From Pelagicoccus enzymogenes (GTDB lineage Bacteria; Verrucomicrobiota; Verrucomicrobiia; Opitutales; Opitutaceae): 64,000 nucleotides of DNA. Below, in pieces: positions 35,860 through 44,767 of the stretch; position 1 is the stretch's first letter; every line of letters starts with the position of its first letter. The stretch is taken from assembly GCF_014803405.1 (NCBI RefSeq), contig NZ_JACYFG010000036.1:496001-560000 (forward strand), written 5' to 3'. The translations under genes were made by a program, and so were the position numbers. The notes under the pieces were generated by a model. It made no database searches. It was not told the DNA's origin and saw only the letters and a program-made list of their open reading frames with translations.

Positions 35860-36758
35860 GCGACTCCATCCAGCTGCCGAGCTACAAGGACCAGAGCGAT
35901 GAGGTGCGCGCCCGCTTCGCCGAAATCTACAAGCGCCCCATCAAGCTGCAAGCCAAGGGCATCAGCAAGAGCTTCACCACACCGAAAGGCACCGTAGACG
36001 TCCTCAACCCGATCAGCTTCAACGTGCACCGACGGGAGTTCATCTCCGTCATCGGCCCTTCCGGCTGCGGAAAGTCGACCTTGATCCGCATGCTGGCTGG
36101 CTTGGAAACCTTGTCCGGCGGGACCTTCCTTCTCGATGGCAAGGAGCCAAGCGGCCCCGGAGCAGATCGCGGCATGGTTTTCCAAGGCTATACCCTCTTC
36201 CCCTGGCTCAGCGTGAAGAAAAACGTCATGTTCGGCCTGGAAGTGAACGGACGGTCCGGAGCTGCCGTCGAGCAAGAGGCCATGCAATGGATCGACCTCG
36301 TCGGCCTTTCCCACGCGGCCGAAAAATATCCGAGCCAGCTTTCTGGTGGCATGAAACAACGCGTGGCCATCGCCCGCTCGCTCGCCAACCAGCCGCAGAT
36401 TCTCTTCATGGACGAGCCCTTCGGCGCCCTCGATCCACACACCCGTTGCCAGATGCAGTCGCACCTGCTGGAGATATGGAGGAACGTGGACGTCACCATC
36501 ATGTTCGTCACCCACGACTTGGACGAAGCCATCTACCTTTCCGATCGCATCCTCGTCCTCAAGGCCAACCCCGGCGAGATCCACGAGTTCATAGAGGTAC
36601 CTGTGCCACGCCCTCGCACCAGCGAACAGCTACTTAGCCCGGAGTTCCTCGCGACCAAGCAACGACTCGAGGAGCTCATCCACCCCAAGCATGAAGCAAC
36701 CGAAGCCGGCGACCTCGCCATCGTTCGCATGACTGACGTAAACGATGTCGTTGAGTAA
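35856..36758 (+). CDS. ABC transporter ATP-binding protein
   Basis: 300 aa from ATG at 35856, which overlaps the permease stop (a longer frame to 35748 lies inside the permease gene). Walker [11 protein letters not shown]-loop [12 protein letters not shown], signature [16 protein letters not shown], Walker [13 protein letters not shown] and switch His FVTHDLDEA are all present. It energises import by the preceding permease and binding protein. A ~30-residue N-terminal extension precedes the usual domain. Confidence 0.92.
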   Translation: MSDSIQLPSYKDQSDEVRARFAEIYKRPIKLQAKGISKSFTTPKGTVDVLNPISFNVHRREFISVIGPSGCGKSTLIRMLAGLETLSGGTFLLDGKEPSGPGADRGMVFQGYTLFPWLSVKKNVMFGLEVNGRSGAAVEQEAMQWIDLVGLSHAAEKYPSQLSGGMKQRVAIARSLANQPQILFMDEPFGALDPHTRCQMQSHLLEIWRNVDVTIMFVTHDLDEAIYLSDRILVLKANPGEIHEFIEVPVPRPRTSEQLLSPEFLATKQRLEELIHPKHEATEAGDLAIVRMTDVNDVVE

Positions 36759-37548
36759 CCATAGGATGGATACATTTTCCACACAACAATGGGACGAGCT
36801 CACCTGGGAGGAAATCCAATCCCTGGTTTCCTCCGGCATGGACGCAGCCATTCTTCCCATCGGAGCTACCGAGCAACACGGCCCCCAGCTCACCGTGGGC
36901 ATGGATTCATTGCTGGGGCGCGCCTTGTGTTCCAGCGTTGCAACCCACGCGGGCGTTCCCTGCCTCCCTCTCTTGCCATATGGCTGCTCCCTCGGCCATT
37001 CCCACCGCTGGCCAGGTACGCTGGCCCTCAGTCCGCAGACCTTGATCTCCGTCATCACGGACATCGGCGATTGGCTCTATCCGGCAGGCATTCGCAAACT
37101 CTTCCTCGTCAATTCGCACGTCACCAACGAAGCGCCGCTTCGCTGCGCCTTAGAAATCCTGCGCTCTCGCTACGACGATTTCTGTATAGCGCTTTTCAAT
37201 ACGGGAAAGCTCAACCCCGAGATCGCTGCCGCATTTTCCCAAGATGCAGACGACTGGCACGCCAACGCGGCGGAGACCAGCCTCGTCATGCACCTCCAAC
37301 CCGCCGCCACGCGGCCCGAGAAACTGAAATCCTCCGACGACCCGGATCGCACTGCCGGCAAGGTTTTCTCCCATCCCGTCAATCGCACCAGCTTGAACGG
37401 TGTCACCGGAGCTCCTAGCCAAGCCACTGCCCAAGCCGGGAAAGTCCTTTTCGAAAAACTGGAGCAAGCCCTCGTCGCACTCATCGAAAGTGGACTCCAC
37501 GAGTCTCCCCCGCTGCCCCATTCCTATTTCTCCCAAACCGAGGCCTAG
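36745..37548 (+). CDS. Creatininase-family amidohydrolase
   Basis: 267 aa from ATG at 36745, overlapping the ATPase gene by 14 bases; ATG at 36766 (MDTFSTQQW) is equally possible. Creatininase-fold metal ligands are visible: [19 protein letters not shown] (Glu, His and Asp) and NSHVTNE in place of the usual NGHGGN, plus HANAAETS. Family members hydrolyse cyclic or linear amides (creatinine, FAPy, mycofactocin precursor). Placement with guanidine/urea genes suggests an amidase feeding the carboxylase with a guanidino or ureido compound; substrate unknown. Confidence 0.82.
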   Translation: MSLSNHRMDTFSTQQWDELTWEEIQSLVSSGMDAAILPIGATEQHGPQLTVGMDSLLGRALCSSVATHAGVPCLPLLPYGCSLGHSHRWPGTLALSPQTLISVITDIGDWLYPAGIRKLFLVNSHVTNEAPLRCALEILRSRYDDFCIALFNTGKLNPEIAAAFSQDADDWHANAAETSLVMHLQPAATRPEKLKSSDDPDRTAGKVFSHPVNRTSLNGVTGAPSQATAQAGKVLFEKLEQALVALIESGLHESPPLPHSYFSQTEA

Positions 37549-37571
37549 AGCCTCCCTTGAACCGATTTTAT

Positions 37572-39002
37572 ATGACAGCCGTTTCAGAAATCTACCAATC
37601 ACACAAAAAGGCTCGTGGCTTCGCCTTCGAGCAAAGCTACCCTTGGAGCGACGAGCAATTGCGTGGCATCCAGGAGTCTCTCAAGAAAGCGGGAGTCAAG
37701 TATTGCGTCGGCTCCTACGTCGACCTGCATGGCACTCCCAAGGGCAAGTTCGTCCCTCTTTCCCACTTCGAACACTTCGCCCACGGCTCCGAACTCTACA
37801 CCGGCTACGCCCTCGACGGCGTGGGACAAGCGCCCAACGACGACGAGATCGCCTCCGTACCCGACCTCGGCATGATCATTCCCCTACCCTGGAATCCAGA
37901 GGTCGCCTGGATCCCCGCCGACAACACCTTGCACGGCAAGCCCTACGAAGTCAGCGCTCGCGTAGCGTTGCAGAAAGTTCTGGCCCAAGCGAAAGAAATG
38001 GGCTTCGGCATGAACTTGGGCATCGAAGCGGAAGTCTTCGTACTCAAGCAAGACGAGGACGGACGTCTCCAAATCCCCAATACGGACGATAACCTCACCA
38101 AGAGCTGCTACGACGTCAAGCGCTTCATGGACCGCTACCAGTGGCTCGACAAAATGGCGACAGCTATCGACGACCTTGGATGGGAGCTCTACTCGCTCGA
38201 CCACGAAGACGCGAACTCGCAATTCGAGTTCGACTTCAACTATGCCGACGCCCTCACCATGTGCGACCGTTTCACCTTCTTCCGCATGATGGCTAAACAT
38301 TACGCGGCAGAAGAGGATCTCGTCGCCACCTTCATGCCCAAGCCGTTTGCGGACAAAACCGGCAGCGGCGCTCATTTCAACATGTCTCTCTTCGACCTGG
38401 AAACAGGCGAGAACCTTTTCAAGCGCCCACACGCAGAAGACCCGCGCGGACTCGGCATCACCGAGCTCGGTTACCAGTTTATGGCCGGCATCCTCAAGCA
38501 CGGTCCCGCCCTCTGCGCCACCTTCGCCCCCACCGTAAACAGCTACAAACGACTCGTAAGAAGAGGTCTCATGGCCTACTACTCCTGGGCTCCTGTATTC
38601 AATTCCTACGGACGCAACAATCGAACCAACTCCCTGCGCGTGCCCATGTCCGGCGGACGCGTCGAATCCCGCAACGCAGACGCCGCTTGCAACCCTTACC
38701 TCGCCGCGACCCTCGCCTTGGCCGCAGGACTTGAGGGCATCCGAGAAAAACTCGATCCCGGCGAGCCCCAAGAAGTCAACCTCTACGAACTCTCTCCCGA
38801 GCAAATGAAGGAGCGCGGCATCAGCCAGCTCCCCACGACCCTCGACGAAGCCGTACAAGCCTTCGCCAACGATCCTTTCACCAAGGCCACCCTCGGCGAA
38901 ACCCTTTATTCCGAGTTCGTTAGCTACAAATCAGAGGAATGGCGACTCTACCACCAGAGCGTCAGCCAATGGGAAATCGATAAGTACGCCCGACTTTACT
39001 GA
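37572..39002 (+). CDS. Glutamine synthetase
   Basis: 476 aa from ATG at 37572. GS domains are readable: beta-grasp [31 protein letters not shown] (metal Glu), [40 protein letters not shown] (ATP/Glu binding). Tyr within NLYELSPEQ matches the adenylylation-loop position of type I enzymes. The sequence is a divergent GlnT/GSI-type form that recurs beside urea-carboxylase genes. It would convert released ammonia to glutamine, although gamma-glutamylation of an amine cannot be excluded. Confidence 0.88.
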   Translation: MTAVSEIYQSHKKARGFAFEQSYPWSDEQLRGIQESLKKAGVKYCVGSYVDLHGTPKGKFVPLSHFEHFAHGSELYTGYALDGVGQAPNDDEIASVPDLGMIIPLPWNPEVAWIPADNTLHGKPYEVSARVALQKVLAQAKEMGFGMNLGIEAEVFVLKQDEDGRLQIPNTDDNLTKSCYDVKRFMDRYQWLDKMATAIDDLGWELYSLDHEDANSQFEFDFNYADALTMCDRFTFFRMMAKHYAAEEDLVATFMPKPFADKTGSGAHFNMSLFDLETGENLFKRPHAEDPRGLGITELGYQFMAGILKHGPALCATFAPTVNSYKRLVRRGLMAYYSWAPVFNSYGRNNRTNSLRVPMSGGRVESRNADAACNPYLAATLALAAGLEGIREKLDPGEPQEVNLYELSPEQMKERGISQLPTTLDEAVQAFANDPFTKATLGETLYSEFVSYKSEEWRLYHQSVSQWEIDKYARLY

Positions 39003-39031
39003 TAAAATCCTTGCTCAATAAACGACCAAAG

Positions 39032-39059
39032 GTATTACGTTTTTATAAATTCGTAATAC
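39032..39059. promoter_or_regulatory. NikR-type operator upstream of the NikR-like gene
   Basis: A 28-bp inverted repeat: GTATTACG-N12-CGTAATAC. It is the mirror arrangement of the site at 33294-33321 with the same half-site GTAWTACG and spacing. It ends 3 bp before the ATG, leaving no room for a ribosome site if that ATG is used. Confidence 0.75.
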
Positions 39060-39062
39060 GTC

Positions 39063-39506
39063 ATGACTTCCGACGACATGACCGACCCCGCAGAACGCGT
39101 TAGCATCACCATCCCTCGCTCCGTGCTTGCCAAGTTTGACAGCATGCTGGCCGACCGTGGGTTTGCCAACCGATCGCAAGCGATCACGGAGATCCTGAAT
39201 CGCGAAATCATCGAGGCCAGTTCCGAGAAGGAGGAGCAGGTCATGGCTGGTACGATAACTCTCTTCTACAGCACCCGGCGCAACAACCTGCAAAGCACCC
39301 TCAGCAAGATCCAGCGCAAGCACTTGGCCGAAGTTATCAGCTCGCTCCACGTCCAACTCGAGGACGACCACATCATGGAAGTCCTCGTCGTGCAAGGTCC
39401 CGCCGCCAAGCTGCGCTCGATCTCCAACGAGCTCATCACCTGCAAGGGCGTCAAAACCGGCAAGCTCAACCTCTCTTCCATCATCATGCCGCCCCTTCAC
39501 CAATAG
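39063..39506 (+). CDS. NikR-like ribbon-helix-helix regulator with altered metal site
   Basis: 147 aa. Residues ~10-55 form the ribbon-helix-helix domain (RVSITIPRSVLAKFDSMLADRGFANRSQAI), with the DNA-contacting strand almost as in NikR (RVTITL). Residues ~62-140 form the ACT-like NikR C-terminal domain (AGTITLFYSTRRNNLQ, SSLHVQLEDDHIMEVLVVQG, CKGVKTGKLNL). Gap-free alignment to E. coli NikR places Arg85, His96, Gln98 and Ile104 at nickel ligands His76, His87, His89 and Cys95, so three of four are lost. It probably senses something other than nickel. ATG at 39063 lies against the operator; ATG at 39078 is an alternative start. It sits between the transport/GS genes and the carboxylase genes. 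Confidence 0.88.
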   Translation: MTSDDMTDPAERVSITIPRSVLAKFDSMLADRGFANRSQAITEILNREIIEASSEKEEQVMAGTITLFYSTRRNNLQSTLSKIQRKHLAEVISSLHVQLEDDHIMEVLVVQGPAAKLRSISNELITCKGVKTGKLNLSSIIMPPLHQ

Positions 39507-39548
39507 GCGCTCCATTCAATCGTCACCCACTCTCCCTCATCTTCCAAA

Positions 39549-40265
39549 ATGTCACTCATCCACAAAGAAACTCTCACCGGCGCCGGCATGTGGTCAAAGG
39601 TCGTCAAACGCGGACGCTCGCTCAAGCTCACCGACCTCGAAGGCGGAGCCAACGTGGGCATGCTGCTCTACAACGCCTACGAGAAGCACGAACGCTACAA
39701 CATGCCCGACACCCTCAAGGGGCAGTACATCTTCCACCTCAAGGCGCCCTACTGCTTGCACTCCGACATGGGGCGCATCTTCGCGTCCATAACAGCGGAA
39801 AGCTCCGGTTGGCACGACACCGTCAGCGGTGCCTCCGACGCCAAAGCCGTCAGGGAGAAGTACGGCCAAGGCGACTACCAAGAGCTGCGCAACGACTTCT
39901 ACCGCAACGCCCAGGAGTGTTTCCTTATCGAGCTCGCCAAGTGGGGACTAGGCAAACGCGACCTCGTGCCAAACATCAATTGGTTTTCCAAGGTGGTCGC
40001 GGACGAAGAAGGAAAGCTCAGCTTCGTCGAAAACCACAGCAAAGCCGGCGACAGCGTCGAGCTCCGCTTCGAGCTGGATACTTTGGTCGTGCTCAACACC
40101 TGTCCGCACCCCTTCGATCCAAACCCTGAATACAGGCCCAAGCCCGTCGAGCTAGCCATCTCCGAGGCTGCGCCTGTGGCCGAAGACGATCCCTCCCTCA
40201 AAGTCCGCGCCGAAAACCAGCGAGCCTACTACAACACCACCGTCTACAACAAGCTCCGCTTCTAA
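39549..40265 (+). CDS. Urea-amidolyase-associated protein 1 (DUF1989; CgdA/B-like)
   Basis: 238 aa DUF1989 (UAAP1) protein: [86 protein letters not shown] and NTCPHPFDP are all family-typical. Paired DUF1989 proteins next to a carboxylase and AtzF have been described as the carboxyguanidine deiminase CgdAB in guanidine-degrading bacteria. The assignment of this copy to one subunit is not certain. Confidence 0.87.
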   Translation: MSLIHKETLTGAGMWSKVVKRGRSLKLTDLEGGANVGMLLYNAYEKHERYNMPDTLKGQYIFHLKAPYCLHSDMGRIFASITAESSGWHDTVSGASDAKAVREKYGQGDYQELRNDFYRNAQECFLIELAKWGLGKRDLVPNINWFSKVVADEEGKLSFVENHSKAGDSVELRFELDTLVVLNTCPHPFDPNPEYRPKPVELAISEAAPVAEDDPSLKVRAENQRAYYNTTVYNKLRF

Positions 40266-40270
40266 TACAG

Positions 40271-40296
40271 GTAGGAGCGTGCTCGCCACGCGAAAA
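40271..40296 (+). repeat. REP-like hairpin, family R2, copy 4
   Basis: GTAGGAGCGTGCTCGCCACGCGAAAA, a diverged copy whose stem is partly mismatched (written here for a single 26-base element as its two ends: GTAGGAGCG and CGCGAAAA). It lies between the two DUF1989 genes. Confidence 0.55.
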
Positions 40297-40336
40297 AACA
40301 ACCCGATCACAATCACACCCTCCACTCTCCACCACA

Positions 40337-40972
40337 ATGCTTACCGAATCGACCCTCGATCCCGCCAACGCCGTCTACCGCCAAGTCATAAAAGCCGGAG
40401 ACCACTGGAGCCACGTCATCAAAAAAGGACAAACCTTCCGCATCCTCGACCTCGAGGGTAACCAAGCTGCGGATACGCTATTCTACAACGCACACGACCC
40501 CGTCGACCGCTATTCCGCCAGCGATACCATCCGCTGCCAGCAAGCCCTCTATCTCACCACCGGCAGTAAGCTCATGTCGAGCGGAGGCCATGCCCTCCTC
40601 GAAATCACCGCTGACACTTGCGGGCGTCACGACACCCTCGGCGGCGCCTGTTCACGGGAGTCCAATACCATGCGCTACGCCATCGAGAAGGAACCCATGC
40701 ACGCCTGCCGCGATTCCTTCATCTGCGGCTTGCACGACCACTCCGACGACCTCGGGAAGCGCGACATCACCTGCAACATCAACTTCTTCATGAACGTGCC
40801 CGTCACCCCGGAAGGAGGCCTCAGCTTCGAAGACGGCATCAGCGCGCCCGGCCGCTACGTGGAGATGCTCGCCCTCATGGACGTCATCGCGCTCATTTCA
40901 AACTGCCCGCAGCTCAACAACCCCTGCAACGCCTACAAACCAACCCCCGTCGAGGCCATCATTTGGGACTAA
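40337..40972 (+). CDS. Urea-amidolyase-associated protein 2 (DUF1989; CgdA/B-like)
   Basis: 211 aa DUF1989 (UAAP2) protein: [73 protein letters not shown] and [14 protein letters not shown]. With UAAP1 it would form the heteromeric deiminase that turns carboxyguanidine into allophanate if the pathway is guanidine-based. It is separated from UAAP1 by 71 bp that contain a REP. Confidence 0.87.
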   Translation: MLTESTLDPANAVYRQVIKAGDHWSHVIKKGQTFRILDLEGNQAADTLFYNAHDPVDRYSASDTIRCQQALYLTTGSKLMSSGGHALLEITADTCGRHDTLGGACSRESNTMRYAIEKEPMHACRDSFICGLHDHSDDLGKRDITCNINFFMNVPVTPEGGLSFEDGISAPGRYVEMLALMDVIALISNCPQLNNPCNAYKPTPVEAIIWD

Positions 40973-41075
40973 CTTATTTTCCACGAAGCACATTAACACC
41001 ACTTAGATTTGTCTAGATATTCATTCGTGAAACTTCGTGCCATTCGTGGGCAAAAAAACTTCCTTTAAAGCCACC

Positions 41076-44000
41076 GTGTTCAAAAAAGTTCTCATCGCTA
41101 ACCGCGGCGAAATCGCCTGCCGCGTCATTCGAACCCTCCGCAAGATGGGTATCGGCTCCGTCGCCATCTACTCCGACGCCGATCGCTTCGCCCAACACGT
41201 CGACCTTGCGGACGAAGCCATCCGCATCGGCCCGGCTCCCGTCAAGCAGAGCTACTTGAACATCGAAGCGATCCTTGAAGCGGCCAAATCGAGCGGAGCG
41301 GAAGCCATCCATCCCGGTTACGGTCTGCTCTCCGAAAACGCCGACTTCGCCACTCAAGTGGAAGCTGCCGGAATCGCCTTCATCGGCCCGACTCCCCAGC
41401 AAATGATCGAGTTCGGACTCAAGCACACCGCTCGCGAAATCGCCATCGCCAACGAAGCGCCCCTCCTCCCCGGTAGCGATCTGGTGGATACGCTCGACAT
41501 CGCCTGCTCGGAAGCGAAACGCATCGGCTACCCCGTCATGCTCAAGTCCACCGCGGGCGGCGGCGGCATCGGCATGCGGCTTTGCTGGAACGAGGAGGAA
41601 CTCAAGGACGCCTACGAATCCGTCAAACGCCTCGGCGAAAACAATTTCGCCAATAGCGGCATTTTCCTCGAAAAGTTCGTACAACGAGCTCGCCACATCG
41701 AAGCCCAGATCTTTGGCGACGGGGCCGGCAAAGTCATCGCCCTCGGAGAGCGCGATTGCTCCGTACAGCGCCGCAACCAAAAGGTTATCGAGGAAACGCC
41801 CGCTCCCGCGATCTCCGAGGAATTGCGTAACCAACTGCTCGATACAGCCGTTCGCCTCGCCCAAGGCGTCAACTACCGTTCCGCCGGCACCGTCGAATTC
41901 GTCTACGACGTAGATGCCTCCGCCTTCTATTTCCTTGAGGTAAATACCCGACTACAAGTCGAACACTGCGTTACGGAAGAAGTCACCGGAGTCGACCTCG
42001 TGGAATGGATGGTCAAGCAGGCCGCCGGCGAAATGCCGGACCTTGATTCCATCGAAATAAAACCCAGCGGAGCCGCCATCCAGGCTCGCGTCTACGCGGA
42101 GGATCCCAACAAAAACTTCCAGCCCTCTTCCGGCCTACTCACCGAGGTCAGTTTTCCCTCAGACGTGCGCGTCGACTCGTGGATCGAAACCTCCACCGAA
42201 GTTTCCGCTTTCTACGATCCGCTCTTGGCCAAAGTCATCGCCAAAGGCAGCGACCGCTTGCAAGCGATCGCTGCCCTGGCAAACGCCCTCTCCAAGTCGC
42301 GGGTGGAAGGCATCGAGACCAACTTGGAGTACCTCGAGAACATCCTCGCTACCGAAACCTTCCAAGGCGCCACTCACACAACGAAATTTTGCGACGGACT
42401 CGTCTACCACCCCAGCACCATCGACGTGCTCGAGTCAGGCACCCAAACGACGGTGCAGGACTATCCGGGCCGCGTGGGCTACTGGGATATCGGCGTCCCC
42501 CCTTCCGGTCCCTTCGACGCCTACGCTTTCCGGCTCGGCAATAAAATCTTGGGCAACGACGAAAAGGCTGCCGGCTTGGAAATCACCGTGACCGGTCCCA
42601 CGCTCGTCTTCAACCACGCCACCACAATCGCCCTCACCGGAGCCCCCACCAACGCCACGCTCAACGAGCAGCCCATTCCCTTCTGGCGCGCCATTCCCGT
42701 AGCCGCTGGCGACACCTTGTCCTGCGGCAAGGTAATCGAAAACGGATGCCGGGCCTACCTCAGCGTACAAGGCGGCCTGGACGTACCCGATTACTTGGGC
42801 AGCAAGTCGACCTTCACCCTCGGCCAATTTGGAGGACACTGCGGGCGTACTCTGACGCTGGGGGATGTGCTTCACTTCCACTCCCAATCTACGTCTTCAT
42901 CTTCTTCCCTACAACCGCTCGAGGAAATCGAAGCGTCTCAGATTCCTGAATACAGCCACCATTGGGACATCCGTGTGCTCTACGGACCCCACGGAGCCCC
43001 AGACTTTTTTACCGAAGAAGACATAGCGACCTTCTTCAGCACCGACTGGGAAGTCCACTATAACTCCGCCCGTACCGGCGTGCGCCTGATCGGCCCCAAG
43101 CCCAAGTGGGCCCGCACCGACGGCGGCGAAGCGGGCTTGCACCCTTCCAATCTTCACGACAACGCCTACGCCATCGGCACCGTCGATTTTACCGGGGACA
43201 TGCCCGTCATCCTCGGCCCCGATGGTCCATCGCTAGGCGGCTTCGTTTGTCCCGCTACCATCATCAAGGCTGACCTGTGGATGATGGGACAACTCAAGCC
43301 CGGCGACACCATTCGCTTCCAGAAAGTCGACCAGACAACAGCCACCCGTCTGGAGATGGAGCACGAATCATTTCTTTCAAGTAGGAGCGACCTTGGTCCC
43401 GAAACACCTCCAAAACCTTCCCGCTACGGAGCGGAAGACGCCATCCTCGAGTCCCTGCCTGAACAGCCGGAGCTCGATCGCCCCTCCGTCTGCTACCGTC
43501 GCTCTGGAGACAAGTATCTGCTTGTTGAATACGGAGAAATGAAGCTCGAGTTGAATCTCCGTTTCCGGGCGCACGCCCTTATGGAGGCAGTTAAGGCATC
43601 GAGTATCCCCGGTATTCTTGAGCTTACGCCCGGAATCCGCTCCCTGCAGATCCACTACGAAAGCCTTCGCTTACCACTCGACGAGCTAGTCGACAAGCTG
43701 AAGCAAATCGAGGAGGAACTCCCCCCCATCACGGAAATGAAGGTGCCGACTCGCACCGTCTACCTCCCACTTTCATGGGACGATGAAGCGACCCAGCTCG
43801 CTATCAAAAAGTACGAGTCCGTCCGCAAGAACGCGCCTTGGTGTCCCTCCAACATCGAGTTCATTCGCCGCATCAACGGCCTCGACTCCATCCAGGACGT
43901 GAAGGACATCCTCTTTAACGCGAGCTACCTCGTGATGGGCTTGGGCGACGTTTACCTCGGAGCCCCCGTAGCCACGCCAGTCGACCCGCGTCACCGCCTT

Positions 44001-44693
44001 GTCACTACAAAGTACAACCCTGCCCGCACTTGGACCCCCGAAAACGCGGTCGGAATCGGTGGAGCCTACCTCTGCGTCTACGGCATGGAAGGACCCGGCG
44101 GTTACCAATTCGTGGGTCGAACCGTGCAAATGTGGAATCGCTACAAGCAGACGAAAGACTTCAAGGAAGGGAAACCTTGGCTGCTGCGCTTCTTTGACCA
44201 GATTCGCTTCTACGAGGTATCCGCGGACGAGCTGCTGCAAATGCGGGAAGACTTTATCCACGGTCGCTTCGAGCTGAAAGTGGAAGAGTCCACCTTTGAT
44301 CTGGCTGCCTACAATAAATTCTTGGCCGACAACGAAACCGAAATCAAAACCTTCAAGGACAGGCAGCAAGCCTCCTTCGACGCCGAAAGGCAGCGTTGGA
44401 TCGAGACTGGACAAGCAACATACGTCGCAGACGAAGCCGCCTTCGGTACGATGGAAGAAAGCGAGATTCCGGAAGGCTGCGTTCCTGCTCAAAGCCACGT
44501 CCCCGGAAGCGTATGGAAAATTTGCGTACAGGAGGGAGACAAGGTAAAGAAAGGCGACGTACTCTTGATCGTGGAATCGATGAAAATGGAAATCAACATC
44601 ACCGCTCCCGCAGACGGCACAGTCGAAACCTTGCTTACAAAAGAGGGAAATCCCACCAACAAGGGCCAGAACCTAGTCCTAATCAAAGAATAA
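41076..44693 (+). CDS. Biotin-dependent urea/guanidine carboxylase
   Basis: 1205 aa from GTG at 41076, chosen because [17 protein letters not shown] is the normal start of biotin carboxylases; the frame could begin at GTG 41037. Residues 1-445 are the biotin carboxylase ([22 protein letters not shown]). Then comes the carboxyltransferase, a KipA-like part (~450-765: [25 protein letters not shown]) and a KipI-like part (~790-1010). The carboxyl-carrier domain at the end has biotinyl Lys1170 in [12 protein letters not shown]-dependent carboxylation gives allophanate (urea) or carboxyguanidine (guanidine). Neighbouring DUF1989 genes favour guanidine. A REP (43381-43404) lies inside the coding sequence at the KipA/KipI linker. 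Confidence 0.93.
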   Translation: MFKKVLIANRGEIACRVIRTLRKMGIGSVAIYSDADRFAQHVDLADEAIRIGPAPVKQSYLNIEAILEAAKSSGAEAIHPGYGLLSENADFATQVEAAGIAFIGPTPQQMIEFGLKHTAREIAIANEAPLLPGSDLVDTLDIACSEAKRIGYPVMLKSTAGGGGIGMRLCWNEEELKDAYESVKRLGENNFANSGIFLEKFVQRARHIEAQIFGDGAGKVIALGERDCSVQRRNQKVIEETPAPAISEELRNQLLDTAVRLAQGVNYRSAGTVEFVYDVDASAFYFLEVNTRLQVEHCVTEEVTGVDLVEWMVKQAAGEMPDLDSIEIKPSGAAIQARVYAEDPNKNFQPSSGLLTEVSFPSDVRVDSWIETSTEVSAFYDPLLAKVIAKGSDRLQAIAALANALSKSRVEGIETNLEYLENILATETFQGATHTTKFCDGLVYHPSTIDVLESGTQTTVQDYPGRVGYWDIGVPPSGPFDAYAFRLGNKILGNDEKAAGLEITVTGPTLVFNHATTIALTGAPTNATLNEQPIPFWRAIPVAAGDTLSCGKVIENGCRAYLSVQGGLDVPDYLGSKSTFTLGQFGGHCGRTLTLGDVLHFHSQSTSSSSSLQPLEEIEASQIPEYSHHWDIRVLYGPHGAPDFFTEEDIATFFSTDWEVHYNSARTGVRLIGPKPKWARTDGGEAGLHPSNLHDNAYAIGTVDFTGDMPVILGPDGPSLGGFVCPATIIKADLWMMGQLKPGDTIRFQKVDQTTATRLEMEHESFLSSRSDLGPETPPKPSRYGAEDAILESLPEQPELDRPSVCYRRSGDKYLLVEYGEMKLELNLRFRAHALMEAVKASSIPGILELTPGIRSLQIHYESLRLPLDELVDKLKQIEEELPPITEMKVPTRTVYLPLSWDDEATQLAIKKYESVRKNAPWCPSNIEFIRRINGLDSIQDVKDILFNASYLVMGLGDVYLGAPVATPVDPRHRLVTTKYNPARTWTPENAVGIGGAYLCVYGMEGPGGYQFVGRTVQMWNRYKQTKDFKEGKPWLLRFFDQIRFYEVSADELLQMREDFIHGRFELKVEESTFDLAAYNKFLADNETEIKTFKDRQQASFDAERQRWIETGQATYVADEAAFGTMEESEIPEGCVPAQSHVPGSVWKICVQEGDKVKKGDVLLIVESMKMEINITAPADGTVETLLTKEGNPTNKGQNLVLIKE
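43381..43404 (+). repeat. REP-like hairpin R2 inside the carboxylase gene
   Basis: GTAGGAGCGACC-TTG-GTCCCGAAA is nearly identical to the intergenic R2 copies at 24986 and 29957. It is in frame and encodes SSRSDLGPE in the linker between two carboxyltransferase modules. The stem carries one mismatch (GTCCC rather than GTCGC). Confidence 0.7.
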
Positions 44694-44767
44694 GCTTCTT
44701 CTGCTTCTCCTTCTTCTGCTCCAAAGAGCATCAAAGAAGTAGAAGTAGATGAAGAAAAAGATTACAA

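Noticed and set aside
44694-44757. Imperfect inverted CTTCTTCTGCTTCT / AGAAGTAGAAG repeat between carboxylase and AtzF genes
   Set aside because: Pyrimidine/purine runs pair only loosely, there is no T-run, and no known element matches; likely low-complexity intercistronic sequence.
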